In this document: piece after piece, positions 22,330-34,079 of the stretch
Layout: each line of letters starts with the position of its first letter
Numbering within the stretch: the first letter of the stretch is position 1
Source of the DNA: Gnetum montanum
Taxonomy: Eukaryota; Streptophyta; Gnetopsida; Gnetales; Gnetaceae
DNA length: 64,000 nucleotides
NCBI GenBank assembly: GCA_015680685.1
Contig: MNCI01017909.1
Span: forward strand, 53,546 to 117,545
Direction: 5' to 3'
Notes under the pieces: generated by a model
Told to the model about the DNA's origin: nothing
What the model saw: the letters and a program-made list of their open reading frames with translations, nothing else
Databases searched by the model: none
Program-made: the position numbers and the translations under genes

Positions 22330-24470
22330 CTAGTGGTCTTAGGTAATTACAATACAAAATTGAAAACTACAATTTCCTCATGTTTTCCTTGTATAACTAT
22401 AGCTAGTTAGCTAATTGTTCAACTTCCTAATAAATCTTCTCCATTTGTTGCACCTAGAGTCCTTCCATTGCTAACTGTTGTGATGCATTTCCATGATTTA
22501 TGAGTGTCTTGATAGCCTAATTCATTGAATATGGTTCAAAGCTATCAAGCTTTCTAATGATTTCTTTAACACTATTTCCAAAACTTAATTTGGTTATTGA
22601 GTTATTTATTTCTACTAAAGTAACTCATGCATCAAAACATGCCTATTCAATTTCTAGGTTATTTTGAGTGGTTTTCCTTACTATAGCTATAAAATCCATT
22701 ATCATTGAGTGAAGGAAGCCTTGCTTGTACTAGGATAGTTGTTATCTTTTATTTGTAGCTAGTTCATATAATCCATGAACTCTCTCTTCCATCTATGTGT
22801 ACATGGCTTGCTTTTCCCTCATATTTGTAATATACTCTCCTATCCCTTTCATCCATTATTTGTCATAATCCATCTTAGTGATTATTTCCTTAAAGATTAT
22901 AAGGACAAGATGAGAATAATCTAGGGATGTTTCCTTTTTTTCCTATTCTAGTATAAAGCTTATTGTAGCTATACTTTCTTCTAACTAGGCTATCACTTGC
23001 TCTTGATTTTCTAGCAATGACTTCTTTATAGTTATTATTTCTTTAAGCTATTCATTCTTCTCTATTAGCTTCTTTATTTCCCCCCATAGCTTTGACATTT
23101 CTTGCTCATTTTGTAGCAAAAAATCTTACAACTTAGCTATCTAATTATCTACTATTTGTCTAATATCCTTAATTAGAGTAAGTATGTTATTTGACAATTC
23201 CCCATGTGACATTGCGAGCTTTTGTTGTCCTATTTTTGGATCATCTTCCATGTACTAGAAGATGACACTAGCCTCCATCCTAGGTGTAGTAGGGAGCTTT
23301 TGGCTTAGTATAATCGTACCTTCATACTTCTTGATTTTGAATAATCAAGCTAATTTCTTCACTAAGTAGCCAAAGGGGAAAGTAAGGACTGAAGATGAAC
23401 ATTCTTCTTCTTTTTGTTGCTGGTGTTGTGGCTCAATTAGCTTCAATTTTGCTTGTTCATTCAACCTCTGTTGCTCCTCTTACTCTTTCTCTTCATGTAC
23501 TTGATCAATTCTAGCCTTTCTTATTGCTCTTACTCTGCCATATTCTTTCCCATTAAGAGGAAACATTTTATCTTGCATAGCATTTTCTAACTCAAGTAAC
23601 TTCCATGAGAAATAATTTGTCTCCATTATTATTAGGTGCTCATCTAAGAAATTTCTAGCCAAATGGTGCTCACTATCCTCCATCCATCTACAAACTTTTA
23701 TTACATGGACATCACAAGCTAAAGTTAGTAACTTCATTGATAAGTTTCTCTTAAGCTGCATTGGGGCCTCTTCCTTAGCTTGATTACCCTTCCTATGAAA
23801 AGCTCTAATATAGATAATTTTGGTTTCATCAAGCTGATAAACTTCTTAGTCTTTTCCATAGAATAGATTCTCTTTTGAGCTAGAGAAAGGCTATACTATT
23901 CACTATATCTTCTTGCCATGATCCTTAAGTGGCCAAAATTGACAAACTCATAAAAACTAAATTTGAGCAAAAAAAACCTCTCTATGCTTGTAGTCATGCA
24001 TAAGGGGGCTCTTCCACTTCTATTGTCCTACCTCTAGCATAGTCAAATAAGGGGCCACAAACTTGGGAAACTTGAAAGCTTTTTCCTCAAATCCTATTAT
24101 TGAAATCTGAGTATACTAAGCATGAAGAAAAATGGCTCCATGGCATTTTCCCTTGATTTCATTAATCACTTTTTGGAAAATCCTTGGTGAAAAGGCCCCT
24201 AAAATTAGTGTAATTAAACAAGAATAAAAGAAATTCATTAGAAACTCTAATGATTGTACATCAAATAAGCTCCTCTAATAAATAATTGGAAAGAAATTAT
24301 AACAAGGGTCTTCTAGCTGAGCTCTTCTCTATGATGCATATCCTATGAAAATTGGAGCTATTATCTTAGGCTCAGGAACCTTCCTTAACAAGCAATCCAA
24401 TAAAATGAGCTAAGCATTAGCTGAGCTTCTTGTCCTTCAATCCCAAATAGACTCTTTTTTAGGACATTGT
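22330..24470 (-). pseudogene. Long decayed ORF inside the LTR of element III, coiled-coil-like
   Basis: The minus strand reads as protein over about 2 kb with scattered stops: LRIMARRYSE, SLSLAQKRIYSMEKTKKF, KPKLSILELFIGR, then 23761-23480 (open, Lys/Glu-rich, ENAMQDKMFPLNGKEYGRV), PRMEASVIF, HGELSNNILTLIKDIRQI and LLQNEQEMSKLWGEIKKL. It may begin as far up as 26280, where FDFDEDHKLIDKLGL is read. The Gln/Glu/Lys-rich heptad-like parts suggest coiled coil. I do not recognise the family. Its place upstream of gag in the right copy recalls the extra ORF1 of Ogre-type elements. The right copy keeps only the 22320-23170 part. Confidence 0.5.
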
Positions 24471-24559
24471 TCATATATTAGACTAGGAAAAAAAGGCTTA
24501 TTATTTTCCAAGGCTCTTATTAAATCCAAAATTGGTAGTTTTTAAATCTTAGTTACATA

Positions 24560-25640
24560 TTGTTAATTATTTATTAGTGTTTAATTAATGTTTATTTTAG
24601 TTATTTTAATTGATTTTAGTTTATTGTATTTTAGGTTATTATAGTCATGAGTATTAGTTAATTATTAGTTTATTAGTTTTTATGTACTAAAGACTCGAAC
24701 CAGAGCCACAAGTTTTGTTGTTGGGGAGCCATGTGGTCGCAGTTGAAGAATTTAATTCCTTGATCTATACTAGTGTTATGTTTTCTAGTTTCTGGTTTTG
24801 TTTTTGCAGCAGTAGCAAGAATGCACACTAAGGATTTATAGCAGTAATGGAGCTACAACTTGGATGTTGGTGCTACAATGTGGATGTGCTACTCCATCAA
24901 CCAAGTTCTTTAACTATGCAAATGTAGCTGTTTCCTACATTCTTTCAACTGTTACCTATGCAAGTGGTGACAATGAACATTAAAGTGAACGTTACCTATA
25001 AGGATGGTGGTGGTGGACATTACAATAAATTTTATCTCTACAAGTGGTGGTAGTGGATGTTATGCATGTGTAGTAATTTCCATGGCCATTACACACAAGT
25101 AGTGGCTCCTCATGTGTTAGACCAGTCCTTATAAATTTCCTAGCCAAGTGCAACAAGGGGAGAGAATAAAAAAATGATATGAAGAAATAGAGAGAGGATA
25201 CTATTGAGAGAACCACACTAGATTAGCATTTCTATTTGTGCATAAAATTGTGAAGGAATAATGTTGATGCTTTATGGTTATTAACAACCAACAATGTTTT
25301 AAGATTGTGAAGTTGTTGCACTATGAAGACAATAAAGCAGGGTCAAAAATTAGGTGACATTTCCTTTGTAATCTTCCTTATTTCTCATAAATTTATCTAA
25401 ATTCAATTTGTTCTAATTGACTATAATCATCTTTGAACTTAATGTTAGAAGTTAAGGTGAACATTGTTAATTTTACGTATGGGTGATAGTTGTAAGTGTG
25501 GTGTTCTCAATTGAATCTAGATCTAATCATTGGTTTTATGTCTTGATGATCTTTTGACTTTAAATTGTTCCTCCATGGGATACGACTTGCAAGTCAGTCA
25601 TAGATGAGGTGACAATTTCTACAATGAAAGAAATGAAGAT
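24560..25640 (+). repeat. Candidate nested LTR-like insertion
   Basis: The long minus-strand reading frame seems interrupted here. The segment starts near TGTTAATTATTTATTAG, has a plus-strand TATAAATT at 25129-25136 and an AATAAA at about 25332, and ends with GGGATACGACTTGCAAG, an ending style seen in plant gypsy LTRs. No partner LTR or target duplication was found. It is missing from the right copy of the long repeat. Confidence 0.35.
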
Positions 25641-25734
25641 AAAGATTAAAGGTATCCAGCATCAAATTTTGCCTAGCTTGTCAGGTACCCAAGCCCAAAT
25701 ATGTAAATCTGAAATAACATTTATTTCATAGCTA

Positions 25735-25840
25735 GAATAGAAATTTAAAAAAGAAATAAAATTGCAATGAGGAGACTTGAACTCTAGGACCTTTAGAATG
25801 GCATTTTTGTATACTCATGCCTTCGCCAAATTAGCTGGAG
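25735..25840 (-). repeat. tRNA-like (SINE-type) remnant
   Basis: The minus strand shows GGTCCTAGAGTTCAAGTCTC, close to a pol III B-box with its arm, about 35-45 bp after GGCGAAGGCATGAG, a possible A-box region. It lacks a full cloverleaf, so it is not a tRNA gene. A chance match is possible. Confidence 0.25.
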
Positions 25841-26898
25841 GTAGCTAAATAGCTTTTCCTTTCTCTGGGTGATTCCAAAACCTTCCTCTAAGCACTTTCT
25901 CATTGTCTCAATAGGTCTCAATCTCTATAATATCTAGCTTAATTAGCCCATAGAGCTCATATGCCTTCTTAACACTGATATTAATGAAGCACTTAATGTT
26001 TCACCTAAAAAGTAACTTATCCTTCTCATAGAATATCTCTGTTGTACAATGATTTAGGACATCCTAGATTAAGTTTCCCCTGGTCTTGAAACCAAGCCTA
26101 TGTAGCCTTGTTTTCTCATAGATTTTGCATCATTGTTCCAATGACTTTATTAACTATAAACCCAACTTATCTATTAGTTTATGATCTTCATCAAAATCAA
26201 ACAAGTTAGCTTCTTTTATATTTAGTTCTAGGTGCACAACATTGGTCCATTAACAAAGCTAATAAATGTTTAGATTTTATTAATGTAGGTACTCTAAGAA
26301 AGTGAAAGTCTCAACATCCTAGAAGTTTTGAGAGGCTTCTTTCTTCTTTTTATGTGACATCATGACCTTTTCTAGAAACTTAAAGCTTTTTTATATCACT
26401 AATGGTGGCTTTGCTTTCTGCTCTATTCTAGCTCACAACTTTGCTTTCACTCTCTATGTTGATAATTGTGCATTCGAAATATACTTAAATCCTACTATCT
26501 AATACATAAAGCCCTAATATTTAATTCACTTGCCTAAAACTAGCTGCATAATTTTATTTTGCAAGTCTTGATATTATACAAGATACCTCATCTAAGGTGT
26601 AGGAGTTTAAAAATATCACCTAACATTAGTTTTTGAGATCCTTCTCAGTCCTATTTCTAATATTAATCTTAAGCTTTACAAATCTACTTTATGATAGGAT
26701 CTGATGTGATAAAGTGATCTAAGCTTCTTTTCTGAATTGATCCTACATTATGTTATGCCTTTTCACCAAACTAGATTAAAATTATAATTTTCATCTGTGG
26801 CATTCTTTGTGGCTCTAAGGTCTAACATGACTTGTACAACCACTCTCATAGAATCACTTATGCGCTCTACAAACTTGCTATTTAAAGAAGTTGACATG

Positions 26899-27676
26899 TG
26901 ATGAGTGGCGAGGTACCCCTACACTCAACCATACGAATACGAGCGTTACACACATGATCTGGTCGAAACCTACATGCCTCATGGAACACTTAAGGTTAAT
27001 CGTTCGTTGTCTTCCCAGACTTGTATTTGTCACAGTTGTATGGTTAAGTAAGTTTAAGGTATATGATTTTTATATCTTTTCTGTTTTATCTCCTATGCTA
27101 ATGAGGTGAACGGTGAAGAGACTAATCAACTAACTTTAACTAATTAACTAAGCCTTAATTAACCTAGCATCCACTTACCATTCACACCCTGAACCAATGC
27201 AACCTTGATTACCAAACGCTATTCGTTACTGAGATCACCAAGCGTAACGCACGTGATCGAAGTGGCTGTACTGAATACACTTAACTATGGGAGAAGGGTT
27301 GAGAGATATTTAACTGACTAATAAAGCATTTAAATGATGAACAATAAATAACAACAAATAAAGTCCTATCTAGCTTAGTCCATGCACTGCAAGGTTTATC
27401 CAAGAAGTTCATCTTTATTTCCATACACAAACTTGTGTTTAGGTATAATATTTTCTTGAATAAAGATCTGTTCACTTTGGAACTCCTACTATGGGCACAT
27501 GGAAATTATTCTATCTCTAGAAAGGAAAAACTGCCAAATTTTCACTATAATTTAGGCCTAAACTAAGAAATAAGGGAGATTTGCCTCTTATTTATAGATT
27601 TGGTGATGCACTACGATATCGCATACACGATATTGTGGGGGATGCGATATTGTAGCCCATGCGATATCACGTCCCA
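26899..27676 (-). repeat. Element II 3' LTR
   Basis: 778 bp, starting TGATGAGTGGCGAGGTACCCC and ending CACGTCCCA. It has a minus-strand TATAAATA (27599-27606) and decayed GATATC palindromes (27609-27672). Relative to the 5' LTR it keeps about 60 bp around 27210-27270 (TTACCAAACGCTATTCG...) that the other copy lost. The inner neighbour reads TTGGGGTATGA on the minus strand, a weak PPT. Confidence 0.9.
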
Positions 27677-30050
27677 TCATACCCCAATGACTGAATAAAA
27701 ACTCATCCTTGAGTTCCTTACAAAATATTGGAAAGGTATGGGATTATTGACTTGAATGGAACTAATGGTGAAAGGGATGACATGTGAATGGATCATCATT
27801 ACAGAACAAGACAAAACTGGTGTTCACGACAACAATAGTAAACACCTTATACATTTGACATCAAGCCTTATTTGGCATCTAAGAGAGAAGAGAGAAAAGA
27901 GAAGAATTCTGCTACTGCCAATGCCAAGATTGCGCCTTTCATTGTTTATTCATAAGCGTGCCATCGATCTTTCTCCTTGCATAGCTATTTCAGTACTGAT
28001 CCATTCCAAGTGTTCCCTCCAGATCCAATCCATTGTTGTATGATTGCCATATGCACACACAACACAGTCTTTTGTTAGTAAGGGTAAATGAATCATAATG
28101 CAATTGATACCTTTCTTCAATGAAAGGTCCATTGGCTGAGTTGCGGTATGGCTTATACAGGTCTAGAGATATACTCATGGTGACTACCGAAGGTGTAGGG
28201 GTTAGGAGAAAATTGAAAAAATTTGGGTTCGAACCCCCATGACTAAGAGCGAACCTCTGGTAGCAATAGAATGGAGAAAGAATAAAGAACAAGAAAGATG
28301 GAGAAAAAGACAACTATAACGTTGATGAAATGGATGTCAAGATGGAAATGAACAAAATAAAGTTNTTAATGTATTCAGCCAATCCATCCCCTTGAAGTAA
28401 CAAGATTGCTTCCCAAAGAACCACCACCATTCCGACAAAATGAAGGAGGAAAGAATGGGAAGTGAGAAGGGCCTTAGTTAAAGGNAGAAAATTGAAAAAA
28501 TTTGGGTTCGAACCCCCATGACTAAGAGCGAACCTCTGGTAGCAATAGAATGGAGAAAGAATAAAGAACAAGAAAGATGGAGAAAAAGACAACTATAACG
28601 TTGATGAAATGGATGTCAAGATGGAAATGAACAAAATAAAGTTAATTGCAAAAATATTAAGGGAAAGAATTTAACAGATGCACCAAATAGAAATGTCAAT
28701 GGGTCCTCCCCAAAGCAGGCTCATGCCCCTAATGCCCTAACAAACCCACATTCAAAGAGTTCGTAGGCTCTAGGAATCTCATTTGGGATAAGAGTTAAAG
28801 TCTTAACCACAAGAATTTACCAAAAATAAAATAATGCATCAACCAAAATACACACTAATGATACAACTGGCAGTGAGGTGAATAATGGACAGAGGGATGG
28901 AGAGAAGAGAATGGAATGGAATCCCAAGAACAAGGTGGTGTACAACCCCTTGTGTAGTTAATGATTAATGTGACTTAGTAGATCCGATTCCAAGTCTGGC
29001 CTCAACAAACCACATCCAGTGACTTTGCATTAATGTATTCAGCCAATCCATCCCCTTGAAGTAACAAGATTGCTTCCCAAAGAGCCACCACCATTCCGAC
29101 GAAATGAAGGAGGAAAGAATGGGAAGTGAGAAGGGCCTTAGTTAAAGGGAACATTTTTATTTTAGTTCCATAACCAGTGCTTGTAGCCCAAATGATTATT
29201 TCATCTAAGGGGTGTGCTTTGAATTCTCACTGTTTTTGTTTTTTTTTATGTGTTTATGCGTGAGAACCACACCATGCAAAGACTTTGTTATTTTTATTTG
29301 CTCAACTTCCCGATAATTAAGTAACGTCAAAACGGTAAGAAAACTCAAGAAGAAAACATCCAAGCACCCAAGAGAATGGCCAACACAAATACATCAAGTT
29401 CCCTTGAAGCCACACGCTTTTCAATCCTTGAGTCCTTCCTTAGTTTGAAAAATGCCCAGTCACCAATTCATTGATAGTTCTTATTTAGAAAGGAACTATA
29501 CATTTCCAAGTTGAGAGAGACCATAGAAATTTATGGATATATGAATGACGTGAACTCATTGCCTACTATATCAAAAGAACCATACCTTAGTATCAACATC
29601 ATAACTTAAAGGTAAAAATCAAACATTAGCAACCAATAGAAAAATAGTTCATACCATCATTAAGAACATTTATTGGATGACAAAATTACAAGATGGATAA
29701 CACATACAAGAAATGGAAAAGTATGAATGATGTTGTAAAACAAAAATAAGAAAAGTTAAAGAAATTTGTAAAACAAAATGTGTAAAACAAAAACTTAAAA
29801 GAACTGAGGGCCTCAAATGATTAGCATAGGTGGCCATCTCCCCCATGACTGAATGGAAAGGGAGAGATCCAAAATAATGAATGTCTATTTGAATTTTTTA
29901 GAAATGTCCAACTTCTCTCGATTGATATTTTTAGGTTAAGGGGTGGAAGTTGGCGACACTCATATTCCAATGTATCTATGCTTTCATTATGGGTGCAGGT
30001 TGTTCCCCCAATTCATTCTATGCATGTTGGTGGGCTGCTCTCTTGATCAG
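27677..30050. other. Element II inner region lacking pol
   Basis: The pol genes would be expected here but no RT, RNase H or integrase motif is visible on either strand. The sequence is less AT-rich than its surroundings and may be foreign DNA carried by the element. An open minus-strand frame at 28313-27990 (SISLDLYKPYRNSANGPF) matches nothing I recognise. GGGTTCGAACCC at about 28226 is a palindromic B-box-like word. The part 28207-28643 includes two single Ns and duplicated blocks, described separately. Confidence 0.4.
28207..28643. other. Duplicated blocks around single N bases (probable assembly join)
   Basis: 28207-28364 is repeated exactly at 28486-28643 (158 bp). Between them lie an N at 28365, a 119-bp block (28366-28484) that reappears at 29030-29148 with two differences, and an N at 28485. 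Single Ns at both joints of repeated sequence look like overlapping contig ends placed side by side rather than a biological repeat. Confidence 0.75.
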
Positions 30051-30060
30051 CTATCAACCA

Positions 30061-30540
30061 CTAGGTGTTCTCTTGTTGAGTGGTTGCTACATACAGGTAC
30101 CTTTGTATCTGAGTTTCTTGGGCACACCAGTTACATGCAAGAGATGCTAAGCATTCCTCCATGTCATCACCCTCTAAGTCACTATATGTGATGCATGGAA
30201 ATTTCTTCTTCTCAATCTTCCCATAAATATTTACCTTAGATATTTCCAAGGAAAGATCGTGGATTCCTGGGCATGTGTCTATTGTACTTAGCCATGCCCT
30301 TCCCATTATAATTGGGAAGTCCCCTTTGTTGTTGTTGACTTCTATCACCAGGAAATCAGCTAGGTATGACCAACCACACATAGTAGTAATGATGTCCTTC
30401 ACCAATCCCAAGGGAATGGTGATGGACTGGTCAGCCAACTCTAGTTGAATATTGCTCTTCTTGAGTGGAGGCAGGTTCTAGGCTTGATACATTTCTCGTG
30501 AGATTAAGTTAAATCCAAAACTTGAGTTAAGAAGAGTCTT
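30061..30540 (-). pseudogene. Element II aspartic protease region
   Basis: The minus strand reads ADQSITIPLGLVKDI, LADFLVIEVNNNKGDFPIIM and GRAWLSTID, the flap and 'ILGRPFL'-type C-terminal motif of gypsy proteases of the Athila/Tat kind. Just upstream, NSSFGFNLISREMY stands where the catalytic D-S/T-G-A-S motif should be (Asp lost). A stop separates the two parts. Normally the enzyme cuts Gag-Pol during particle maturation. This copy is dead. Confidence 0.7.
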
Positions 30541-31293
30541 ATGAGGTTCTTTCCTGGCAACATGGAGGTAGATTAAGGGACTTCTAGGGTCAGAGAGTTT
30601 CCTCGGAAGGTGGCCTACCTTGATCCAGTCAATAACAGTATGTGTTAACATAACCGTATGCGTTGAGCCCTATTGTTGGTTTGAAAGGAGCTCCAAAACC
30701 TTATTTGTTAGAGTGGTCATAGACTCAACCACTTGTGGTTGTCAGAGCTTGTTTGGACTTATGGTTCTAAAGAAATGTCTTCTCTTCATGCAGTTGTCAG
30801 AACCAATAGTGGGTTGAAGGTTTACAGCTCTCGTAGCATTACATTGCTACGGTTGAGTGGGAAGTTCCCCTTGCATCGTTGGAGCGGGTGGTAGTGGAAC
30901 TACCGGCGTAACAGTTGCAGCTCTATTTAGAGGATGGTATGCATATGGTGTGTCTTCCATAGGAGGAGTCCTAAAATACTCCCAAACTTGGTAGTGATGT
31001 TGTCAGGTTGTGTGACCCATAGAGTCACTTAGAGAAACCAACTGCTGCACATAGTAGCCATATGGGTCTGGTTGCCGATAAGGGTATTATTGCCTAGGCG
31101 GTGGCATCCCCCATGACTGTGGATGTTTCCACTACTGGTTTTTCTCGATAGGTTGTGGTAGAGTTCCACTTGGATAATACATTAATGGTTTGTGGAACTT
31201 CCTTAGGTTATCTTGGGAATAAGGTAACCGATGGGGTGCTTACCATCTGTTAAGTCTTGGATTGAGTGCATACACCCTAGACTCTTGTAAATG
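30541..31293 (-). other. Element II linker between zinc knuckle and protease
   Basis: Broken minus-strand coding sequence, Pro/Gln-rich in places, as expected between the nucleocapsid and protease parts of a gypsy polyprotein. No separate domain is recognised. Confidence 0.4.
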
Positions 31294-31557
31294 TCAGATT
31301 ATTGGGCAACATCCCTTAGGATGGTCATATTGGCAGATCTCACATCCACTATCATTGTCTATATCCAAATCCACAACCCCATCAATGATAGTCATTTTTC
31401 CCCTACCCTTGTCACGTGCATGGCCTGAATCTCTTCGTTTTTTCTTGTCATGGTCACTACTTCGTTCCTCCTTAGAATCCTCTACAATTTTCAGGATAGT
31501 TTCAATTTTACTATCTAAGGAGCTCCATATTTCATCTACCTTAGCTGACACTTCCAT
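31294..31557 (-). pseudogene. Element II gag C-terminus with zinc knuckle
   Basis: An open frame of 87 codons: acidic and Lys-rich (EDSKEERSSDHDKKKRR), ending CEICQYDHPKGCCP, a CX2CX3HX4C knuckle of the nucleocapsid type that binds element RNA. The knuckle residues are intact. A stop follows shortly after. Confidence 0.7.
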
Positions 31558-31919
31558 TGTTAATTTCTAAAGTGGCAAGGTTTTTCTATTCACCAACTCT
31601 TCGAGTGGTGACTCATCCTCTTCATCGTAGAATCTCACTTTCTTCTTTCAGAGGGAAGGATCGCGATTATATTCTTTTGCACTTTCTCTTTTCCATAGCT
31701 CCCCTTCTTCTTTCGCTACTTGATCCCACAATCAATGAATTTCATGGAACCTAAGTTTAGATAATCTCCATTGGGCATATGTCCCAAGGGTTCTCCTAGT
31801 TTCGTGTCTTAGCCCATCTACGAGGTGGCGTAGTTGATCCCATTATGCATAACCATGGCCCAAGCAATGATGTAGCAATGCATAATATCGGCCCATGGAA
31901 GCATCCAATCATGAGTACC

Positions 31920-33172
31920 TTACTTCCATCCTTGGATCTGCTTATGCATGTTGGACACTCTGGAGTACGTTTGGTATTTATCCTTGAAGAGTTCTAACAT
32001 TGTACTCCACCTCCTAATGGTTTCCATCTCTAAGGACCGGTACCAACTCTCTGCTTCTTTTATGAGTGTCCTTGGAAACAACTTTAACTTTTGCCACTTG
32101 TTTTCAATATTTTGCAAGGTGCATGCATCATGAAATGCCTGTAAATGGTTCTGCGGATCAACCTTGTATCCCCCTTCAAAGCGTGGGATATTGTTCATAT
32201 CTAGTCTCTTGATCCGACTGTCTTTTTGGTGCCTTGTAGGTATTCTCACTGCCTCCATAATATCTAACATACTTTAGGTGGCAAGTAGGGGTTCATCATG
32301 ATCATCTCTCTCATGACGTCTATGATGCCTATGTGGTTCCCTACTTTCCATTCTTTCATGCCTTGACTCTCTAGAGTTCCCTCATCCTCGCTCTCGACTC
32401 TCTCGTCGAGGTCTCTCATTTTGCTTACCCATATCCTCACTGTTGTGCTCCTTGTGATTGTATCCTGATGTGGAAGGAGAGGGTGAATATGTGCTGAAGG
32501 GGAAGAAGAAGGGGAATCATCACCATGATGATGTTTCTTACCTTCTCTTCGGTGACTACAATCCCGATCGTGATGATGATCTGAATGCCCATCCTTGTCA
32601 TGTGTTTTTGTTCCCTCAGTGAACACTTGGTGTTCATGGGGATCAAAACCAGGATTGTGTATCGTGGAGCATAGGTTCTGATACCCCACCTCCTCACTAT
32701 TGTTAGGAGGAGGAACATCATTTGATGGAGAACCTGTTATAATTGGTTAACCATCTCCAATTTTACTTAGGATGTGCGGAACCTCTTTGCCCTTCAACAA
32801 TGTATGGTGGCTCTCCTGCTGTGAGTCCCTTAGACATTGCGCTATTGTGGGATGGTAATCCCTTATGTCATAATCTTCTACAACGTATTTAGTGTATAAT
32901 TCCATCATGCCTATCTGTGCAAGAGCATGAAGAAGCATGTTATGGACTGCTCAATTTGGAGGTAACACTATGTTACCTTGCAAGTCTCTCCAACGCAGTT
33001 GTTCATCCTAATGGAGGATAAAGATAAAATTGGGTATATACTCATCATGATGAGAATATACCACCCGATATTGTTGAGGAACTGGTGGTTTTTGGTTACA
33101 TGTGTTAGACCGCCGACTATCTCTTGTGTGATCCCTAGGCAGTGAATTGCTTTTGTTAGAAGAAGAAGACAT
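31920..33172 (-). pseudogene. Element II gag (N-terminus and capsid domain)
   Basis: It starts at an ATG at 33172 (MSSSSNKSNSLPRDHTRD). The N-terminal part (QWRDLQGNIVLPP-like, then YDIRDYHPTIAQCLRDSQQE and LLKGKEVPHILSKIGDG) parallels element I gag but has stops near 33010, 32960 and 32747. A His/Ser-rich segment (32689-32264) follows. After a shift at about 32268 comes the Retrotrans_gag core: IPRFEGGYKVDPQNHLQAFH, NKWQKLKLFPRTLIKEAESW, RWSTMLELFKDKY. It gives the domain order of the family, of which element I shows only the beginning. Confidence 0.8.
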
Positions 33173-33317
33173 TGTTTCTTATTCGGTATGCTGATTAACT
33201 GTTATATAATTTTTTATTTAATTAACCCTAAGGGGTCGTTTAAGCTCCCAACAATGTGGATAATTTCCTATGTTCTACTTAGCGCACAAACAACTTAGTC
33301 CCTGGAAATGATGCCTA
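33173..33317 (-). other. Element II leader with degenerate PBS
   Basis: Leader homologous to 445-590. The PBS position (33298-33317) reads GTCCCTGGAAATGATGCCTA against GTCCCCGGCAACGGCGCCAA in element I, so the tRNA-Asp match is mostly lost. Confidence 0.65.
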
Positions 33318-34079
33318 TGATGAGTGGCAAGGTGCCCCTACACTCAACCATACGAATACGGGCGTTACACACATGATCTAGTTGAACTCCATAGGCTAAG
33401 TGCCTACACACCTCATGGAACACTTAAGGTTAATCGTTCGTTGTCTTCCCAAACTTACTTGTATTTGTCACGATTGTATGGTTAAGTAAGTCTAAGGTAT
33501 ATTATTTTTATATCTTTTCTAGTTTATCTCCTATGCTAATGAGGTAAAGGGTGAAGAGACTAATCAACTAACTTTAACTAATTAACTAAAACTTAATTAA
33601 CCTAGCATCAGCATCTGTTCCCACTTACTATTCACACCTTGAACCAATGCAACCTTAAGGTACTGAATGCACTTAACTATGGGAGAAGGGTTGAGAGAGA
33701 TTTAACTGACTAATAAAGCATTTAAATGATGAACAATAAATAACAATAAATAAATTCCTATCTAGCTTAGTCCATGCACTGCAAGGTTTATCCAAGAAGT
33801 TCGTCTTTATTTTCATATACAAACTTGTGTTCAGGTACAATATTTGCTCGAATAAAGATCCGTTTACTTTGGAACTCCTACTGTGGGAACATGGAAATTA
33901 TTCTATCTCTGGAGAGGAAAAACTACCAGAGTTTTGCTATGGTTTAGGCCTAAACTAAGAAGCAAGGGAGAGCTGCCTCTTATTTATAGATTTGGCGGCG
34001 CACTGCGATATCGTGTATGCGATATCGCAGGGATATCACGGGGGATGCGATATCGCGGCCCATGCGATATCGCATCCCA
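33318..34079 (-). repeat. Element II 5' LTR
   Basis: 762 bp from TGATGAGTGGCAAGG to CGCATCCCA, next to the ACATG duplication. Minus-strand TATAAATA is at 33980-33987 and AATAAA at 33806-33811. The U3 end (33998-34075) carries four perfect CGATATCG palindromes and one decayed copy in about 75 bp. Confidence 0.9.

Larger units (their letters stand above)
22313..26898 (-). repeat. Element III left LTR, segment 2
   Basis: 22313-23170 repeats 44268-45130, and 26010-26898 repeats 45170-46630 (apart from the solo LTR there). The part 23170-26010 has no counterpart in the right copy, probably deleted there, since a reading frame runs through it here. It is cut at 26898 by element II. Confidence 0.75.
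26899..34079 (-). mobile_element. Element II: deleted Ty3/gypsy element with 5-bp target duplication
   Basis: It is bounded by LTRs at 26899-27676 and 33318-34079 and flanked by ACATG at 26894-26898 and 34080-34084. The uninterrupted counterpart is in the right LTR of element III near 46620-46640 (GTTGATGTGCAAGAGCTA versus the joined flanks GTTGACATG + GAAGAGCTA). Internally it has a degenerate PBS, gag, CCHC knuckle and protease at the right. No reverse transcriptase, RNase H or integrase was found, so it would depend on another element. It is a diverged relative of element I. Confidence 0.9.

Noticed and set aside
25735-25840. tRNA gene
   Set aside because: A B-box-like stretch is present but no acceptor stem or cloverleaf can be drawn.
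28225-28240. tRNA T-arm or SINE B-box (GGGTTCGAACCC)
   Set aside because: The word is palindromic and lacks a convincing A-box on either strand; it also lies in a probable assembly artefact.
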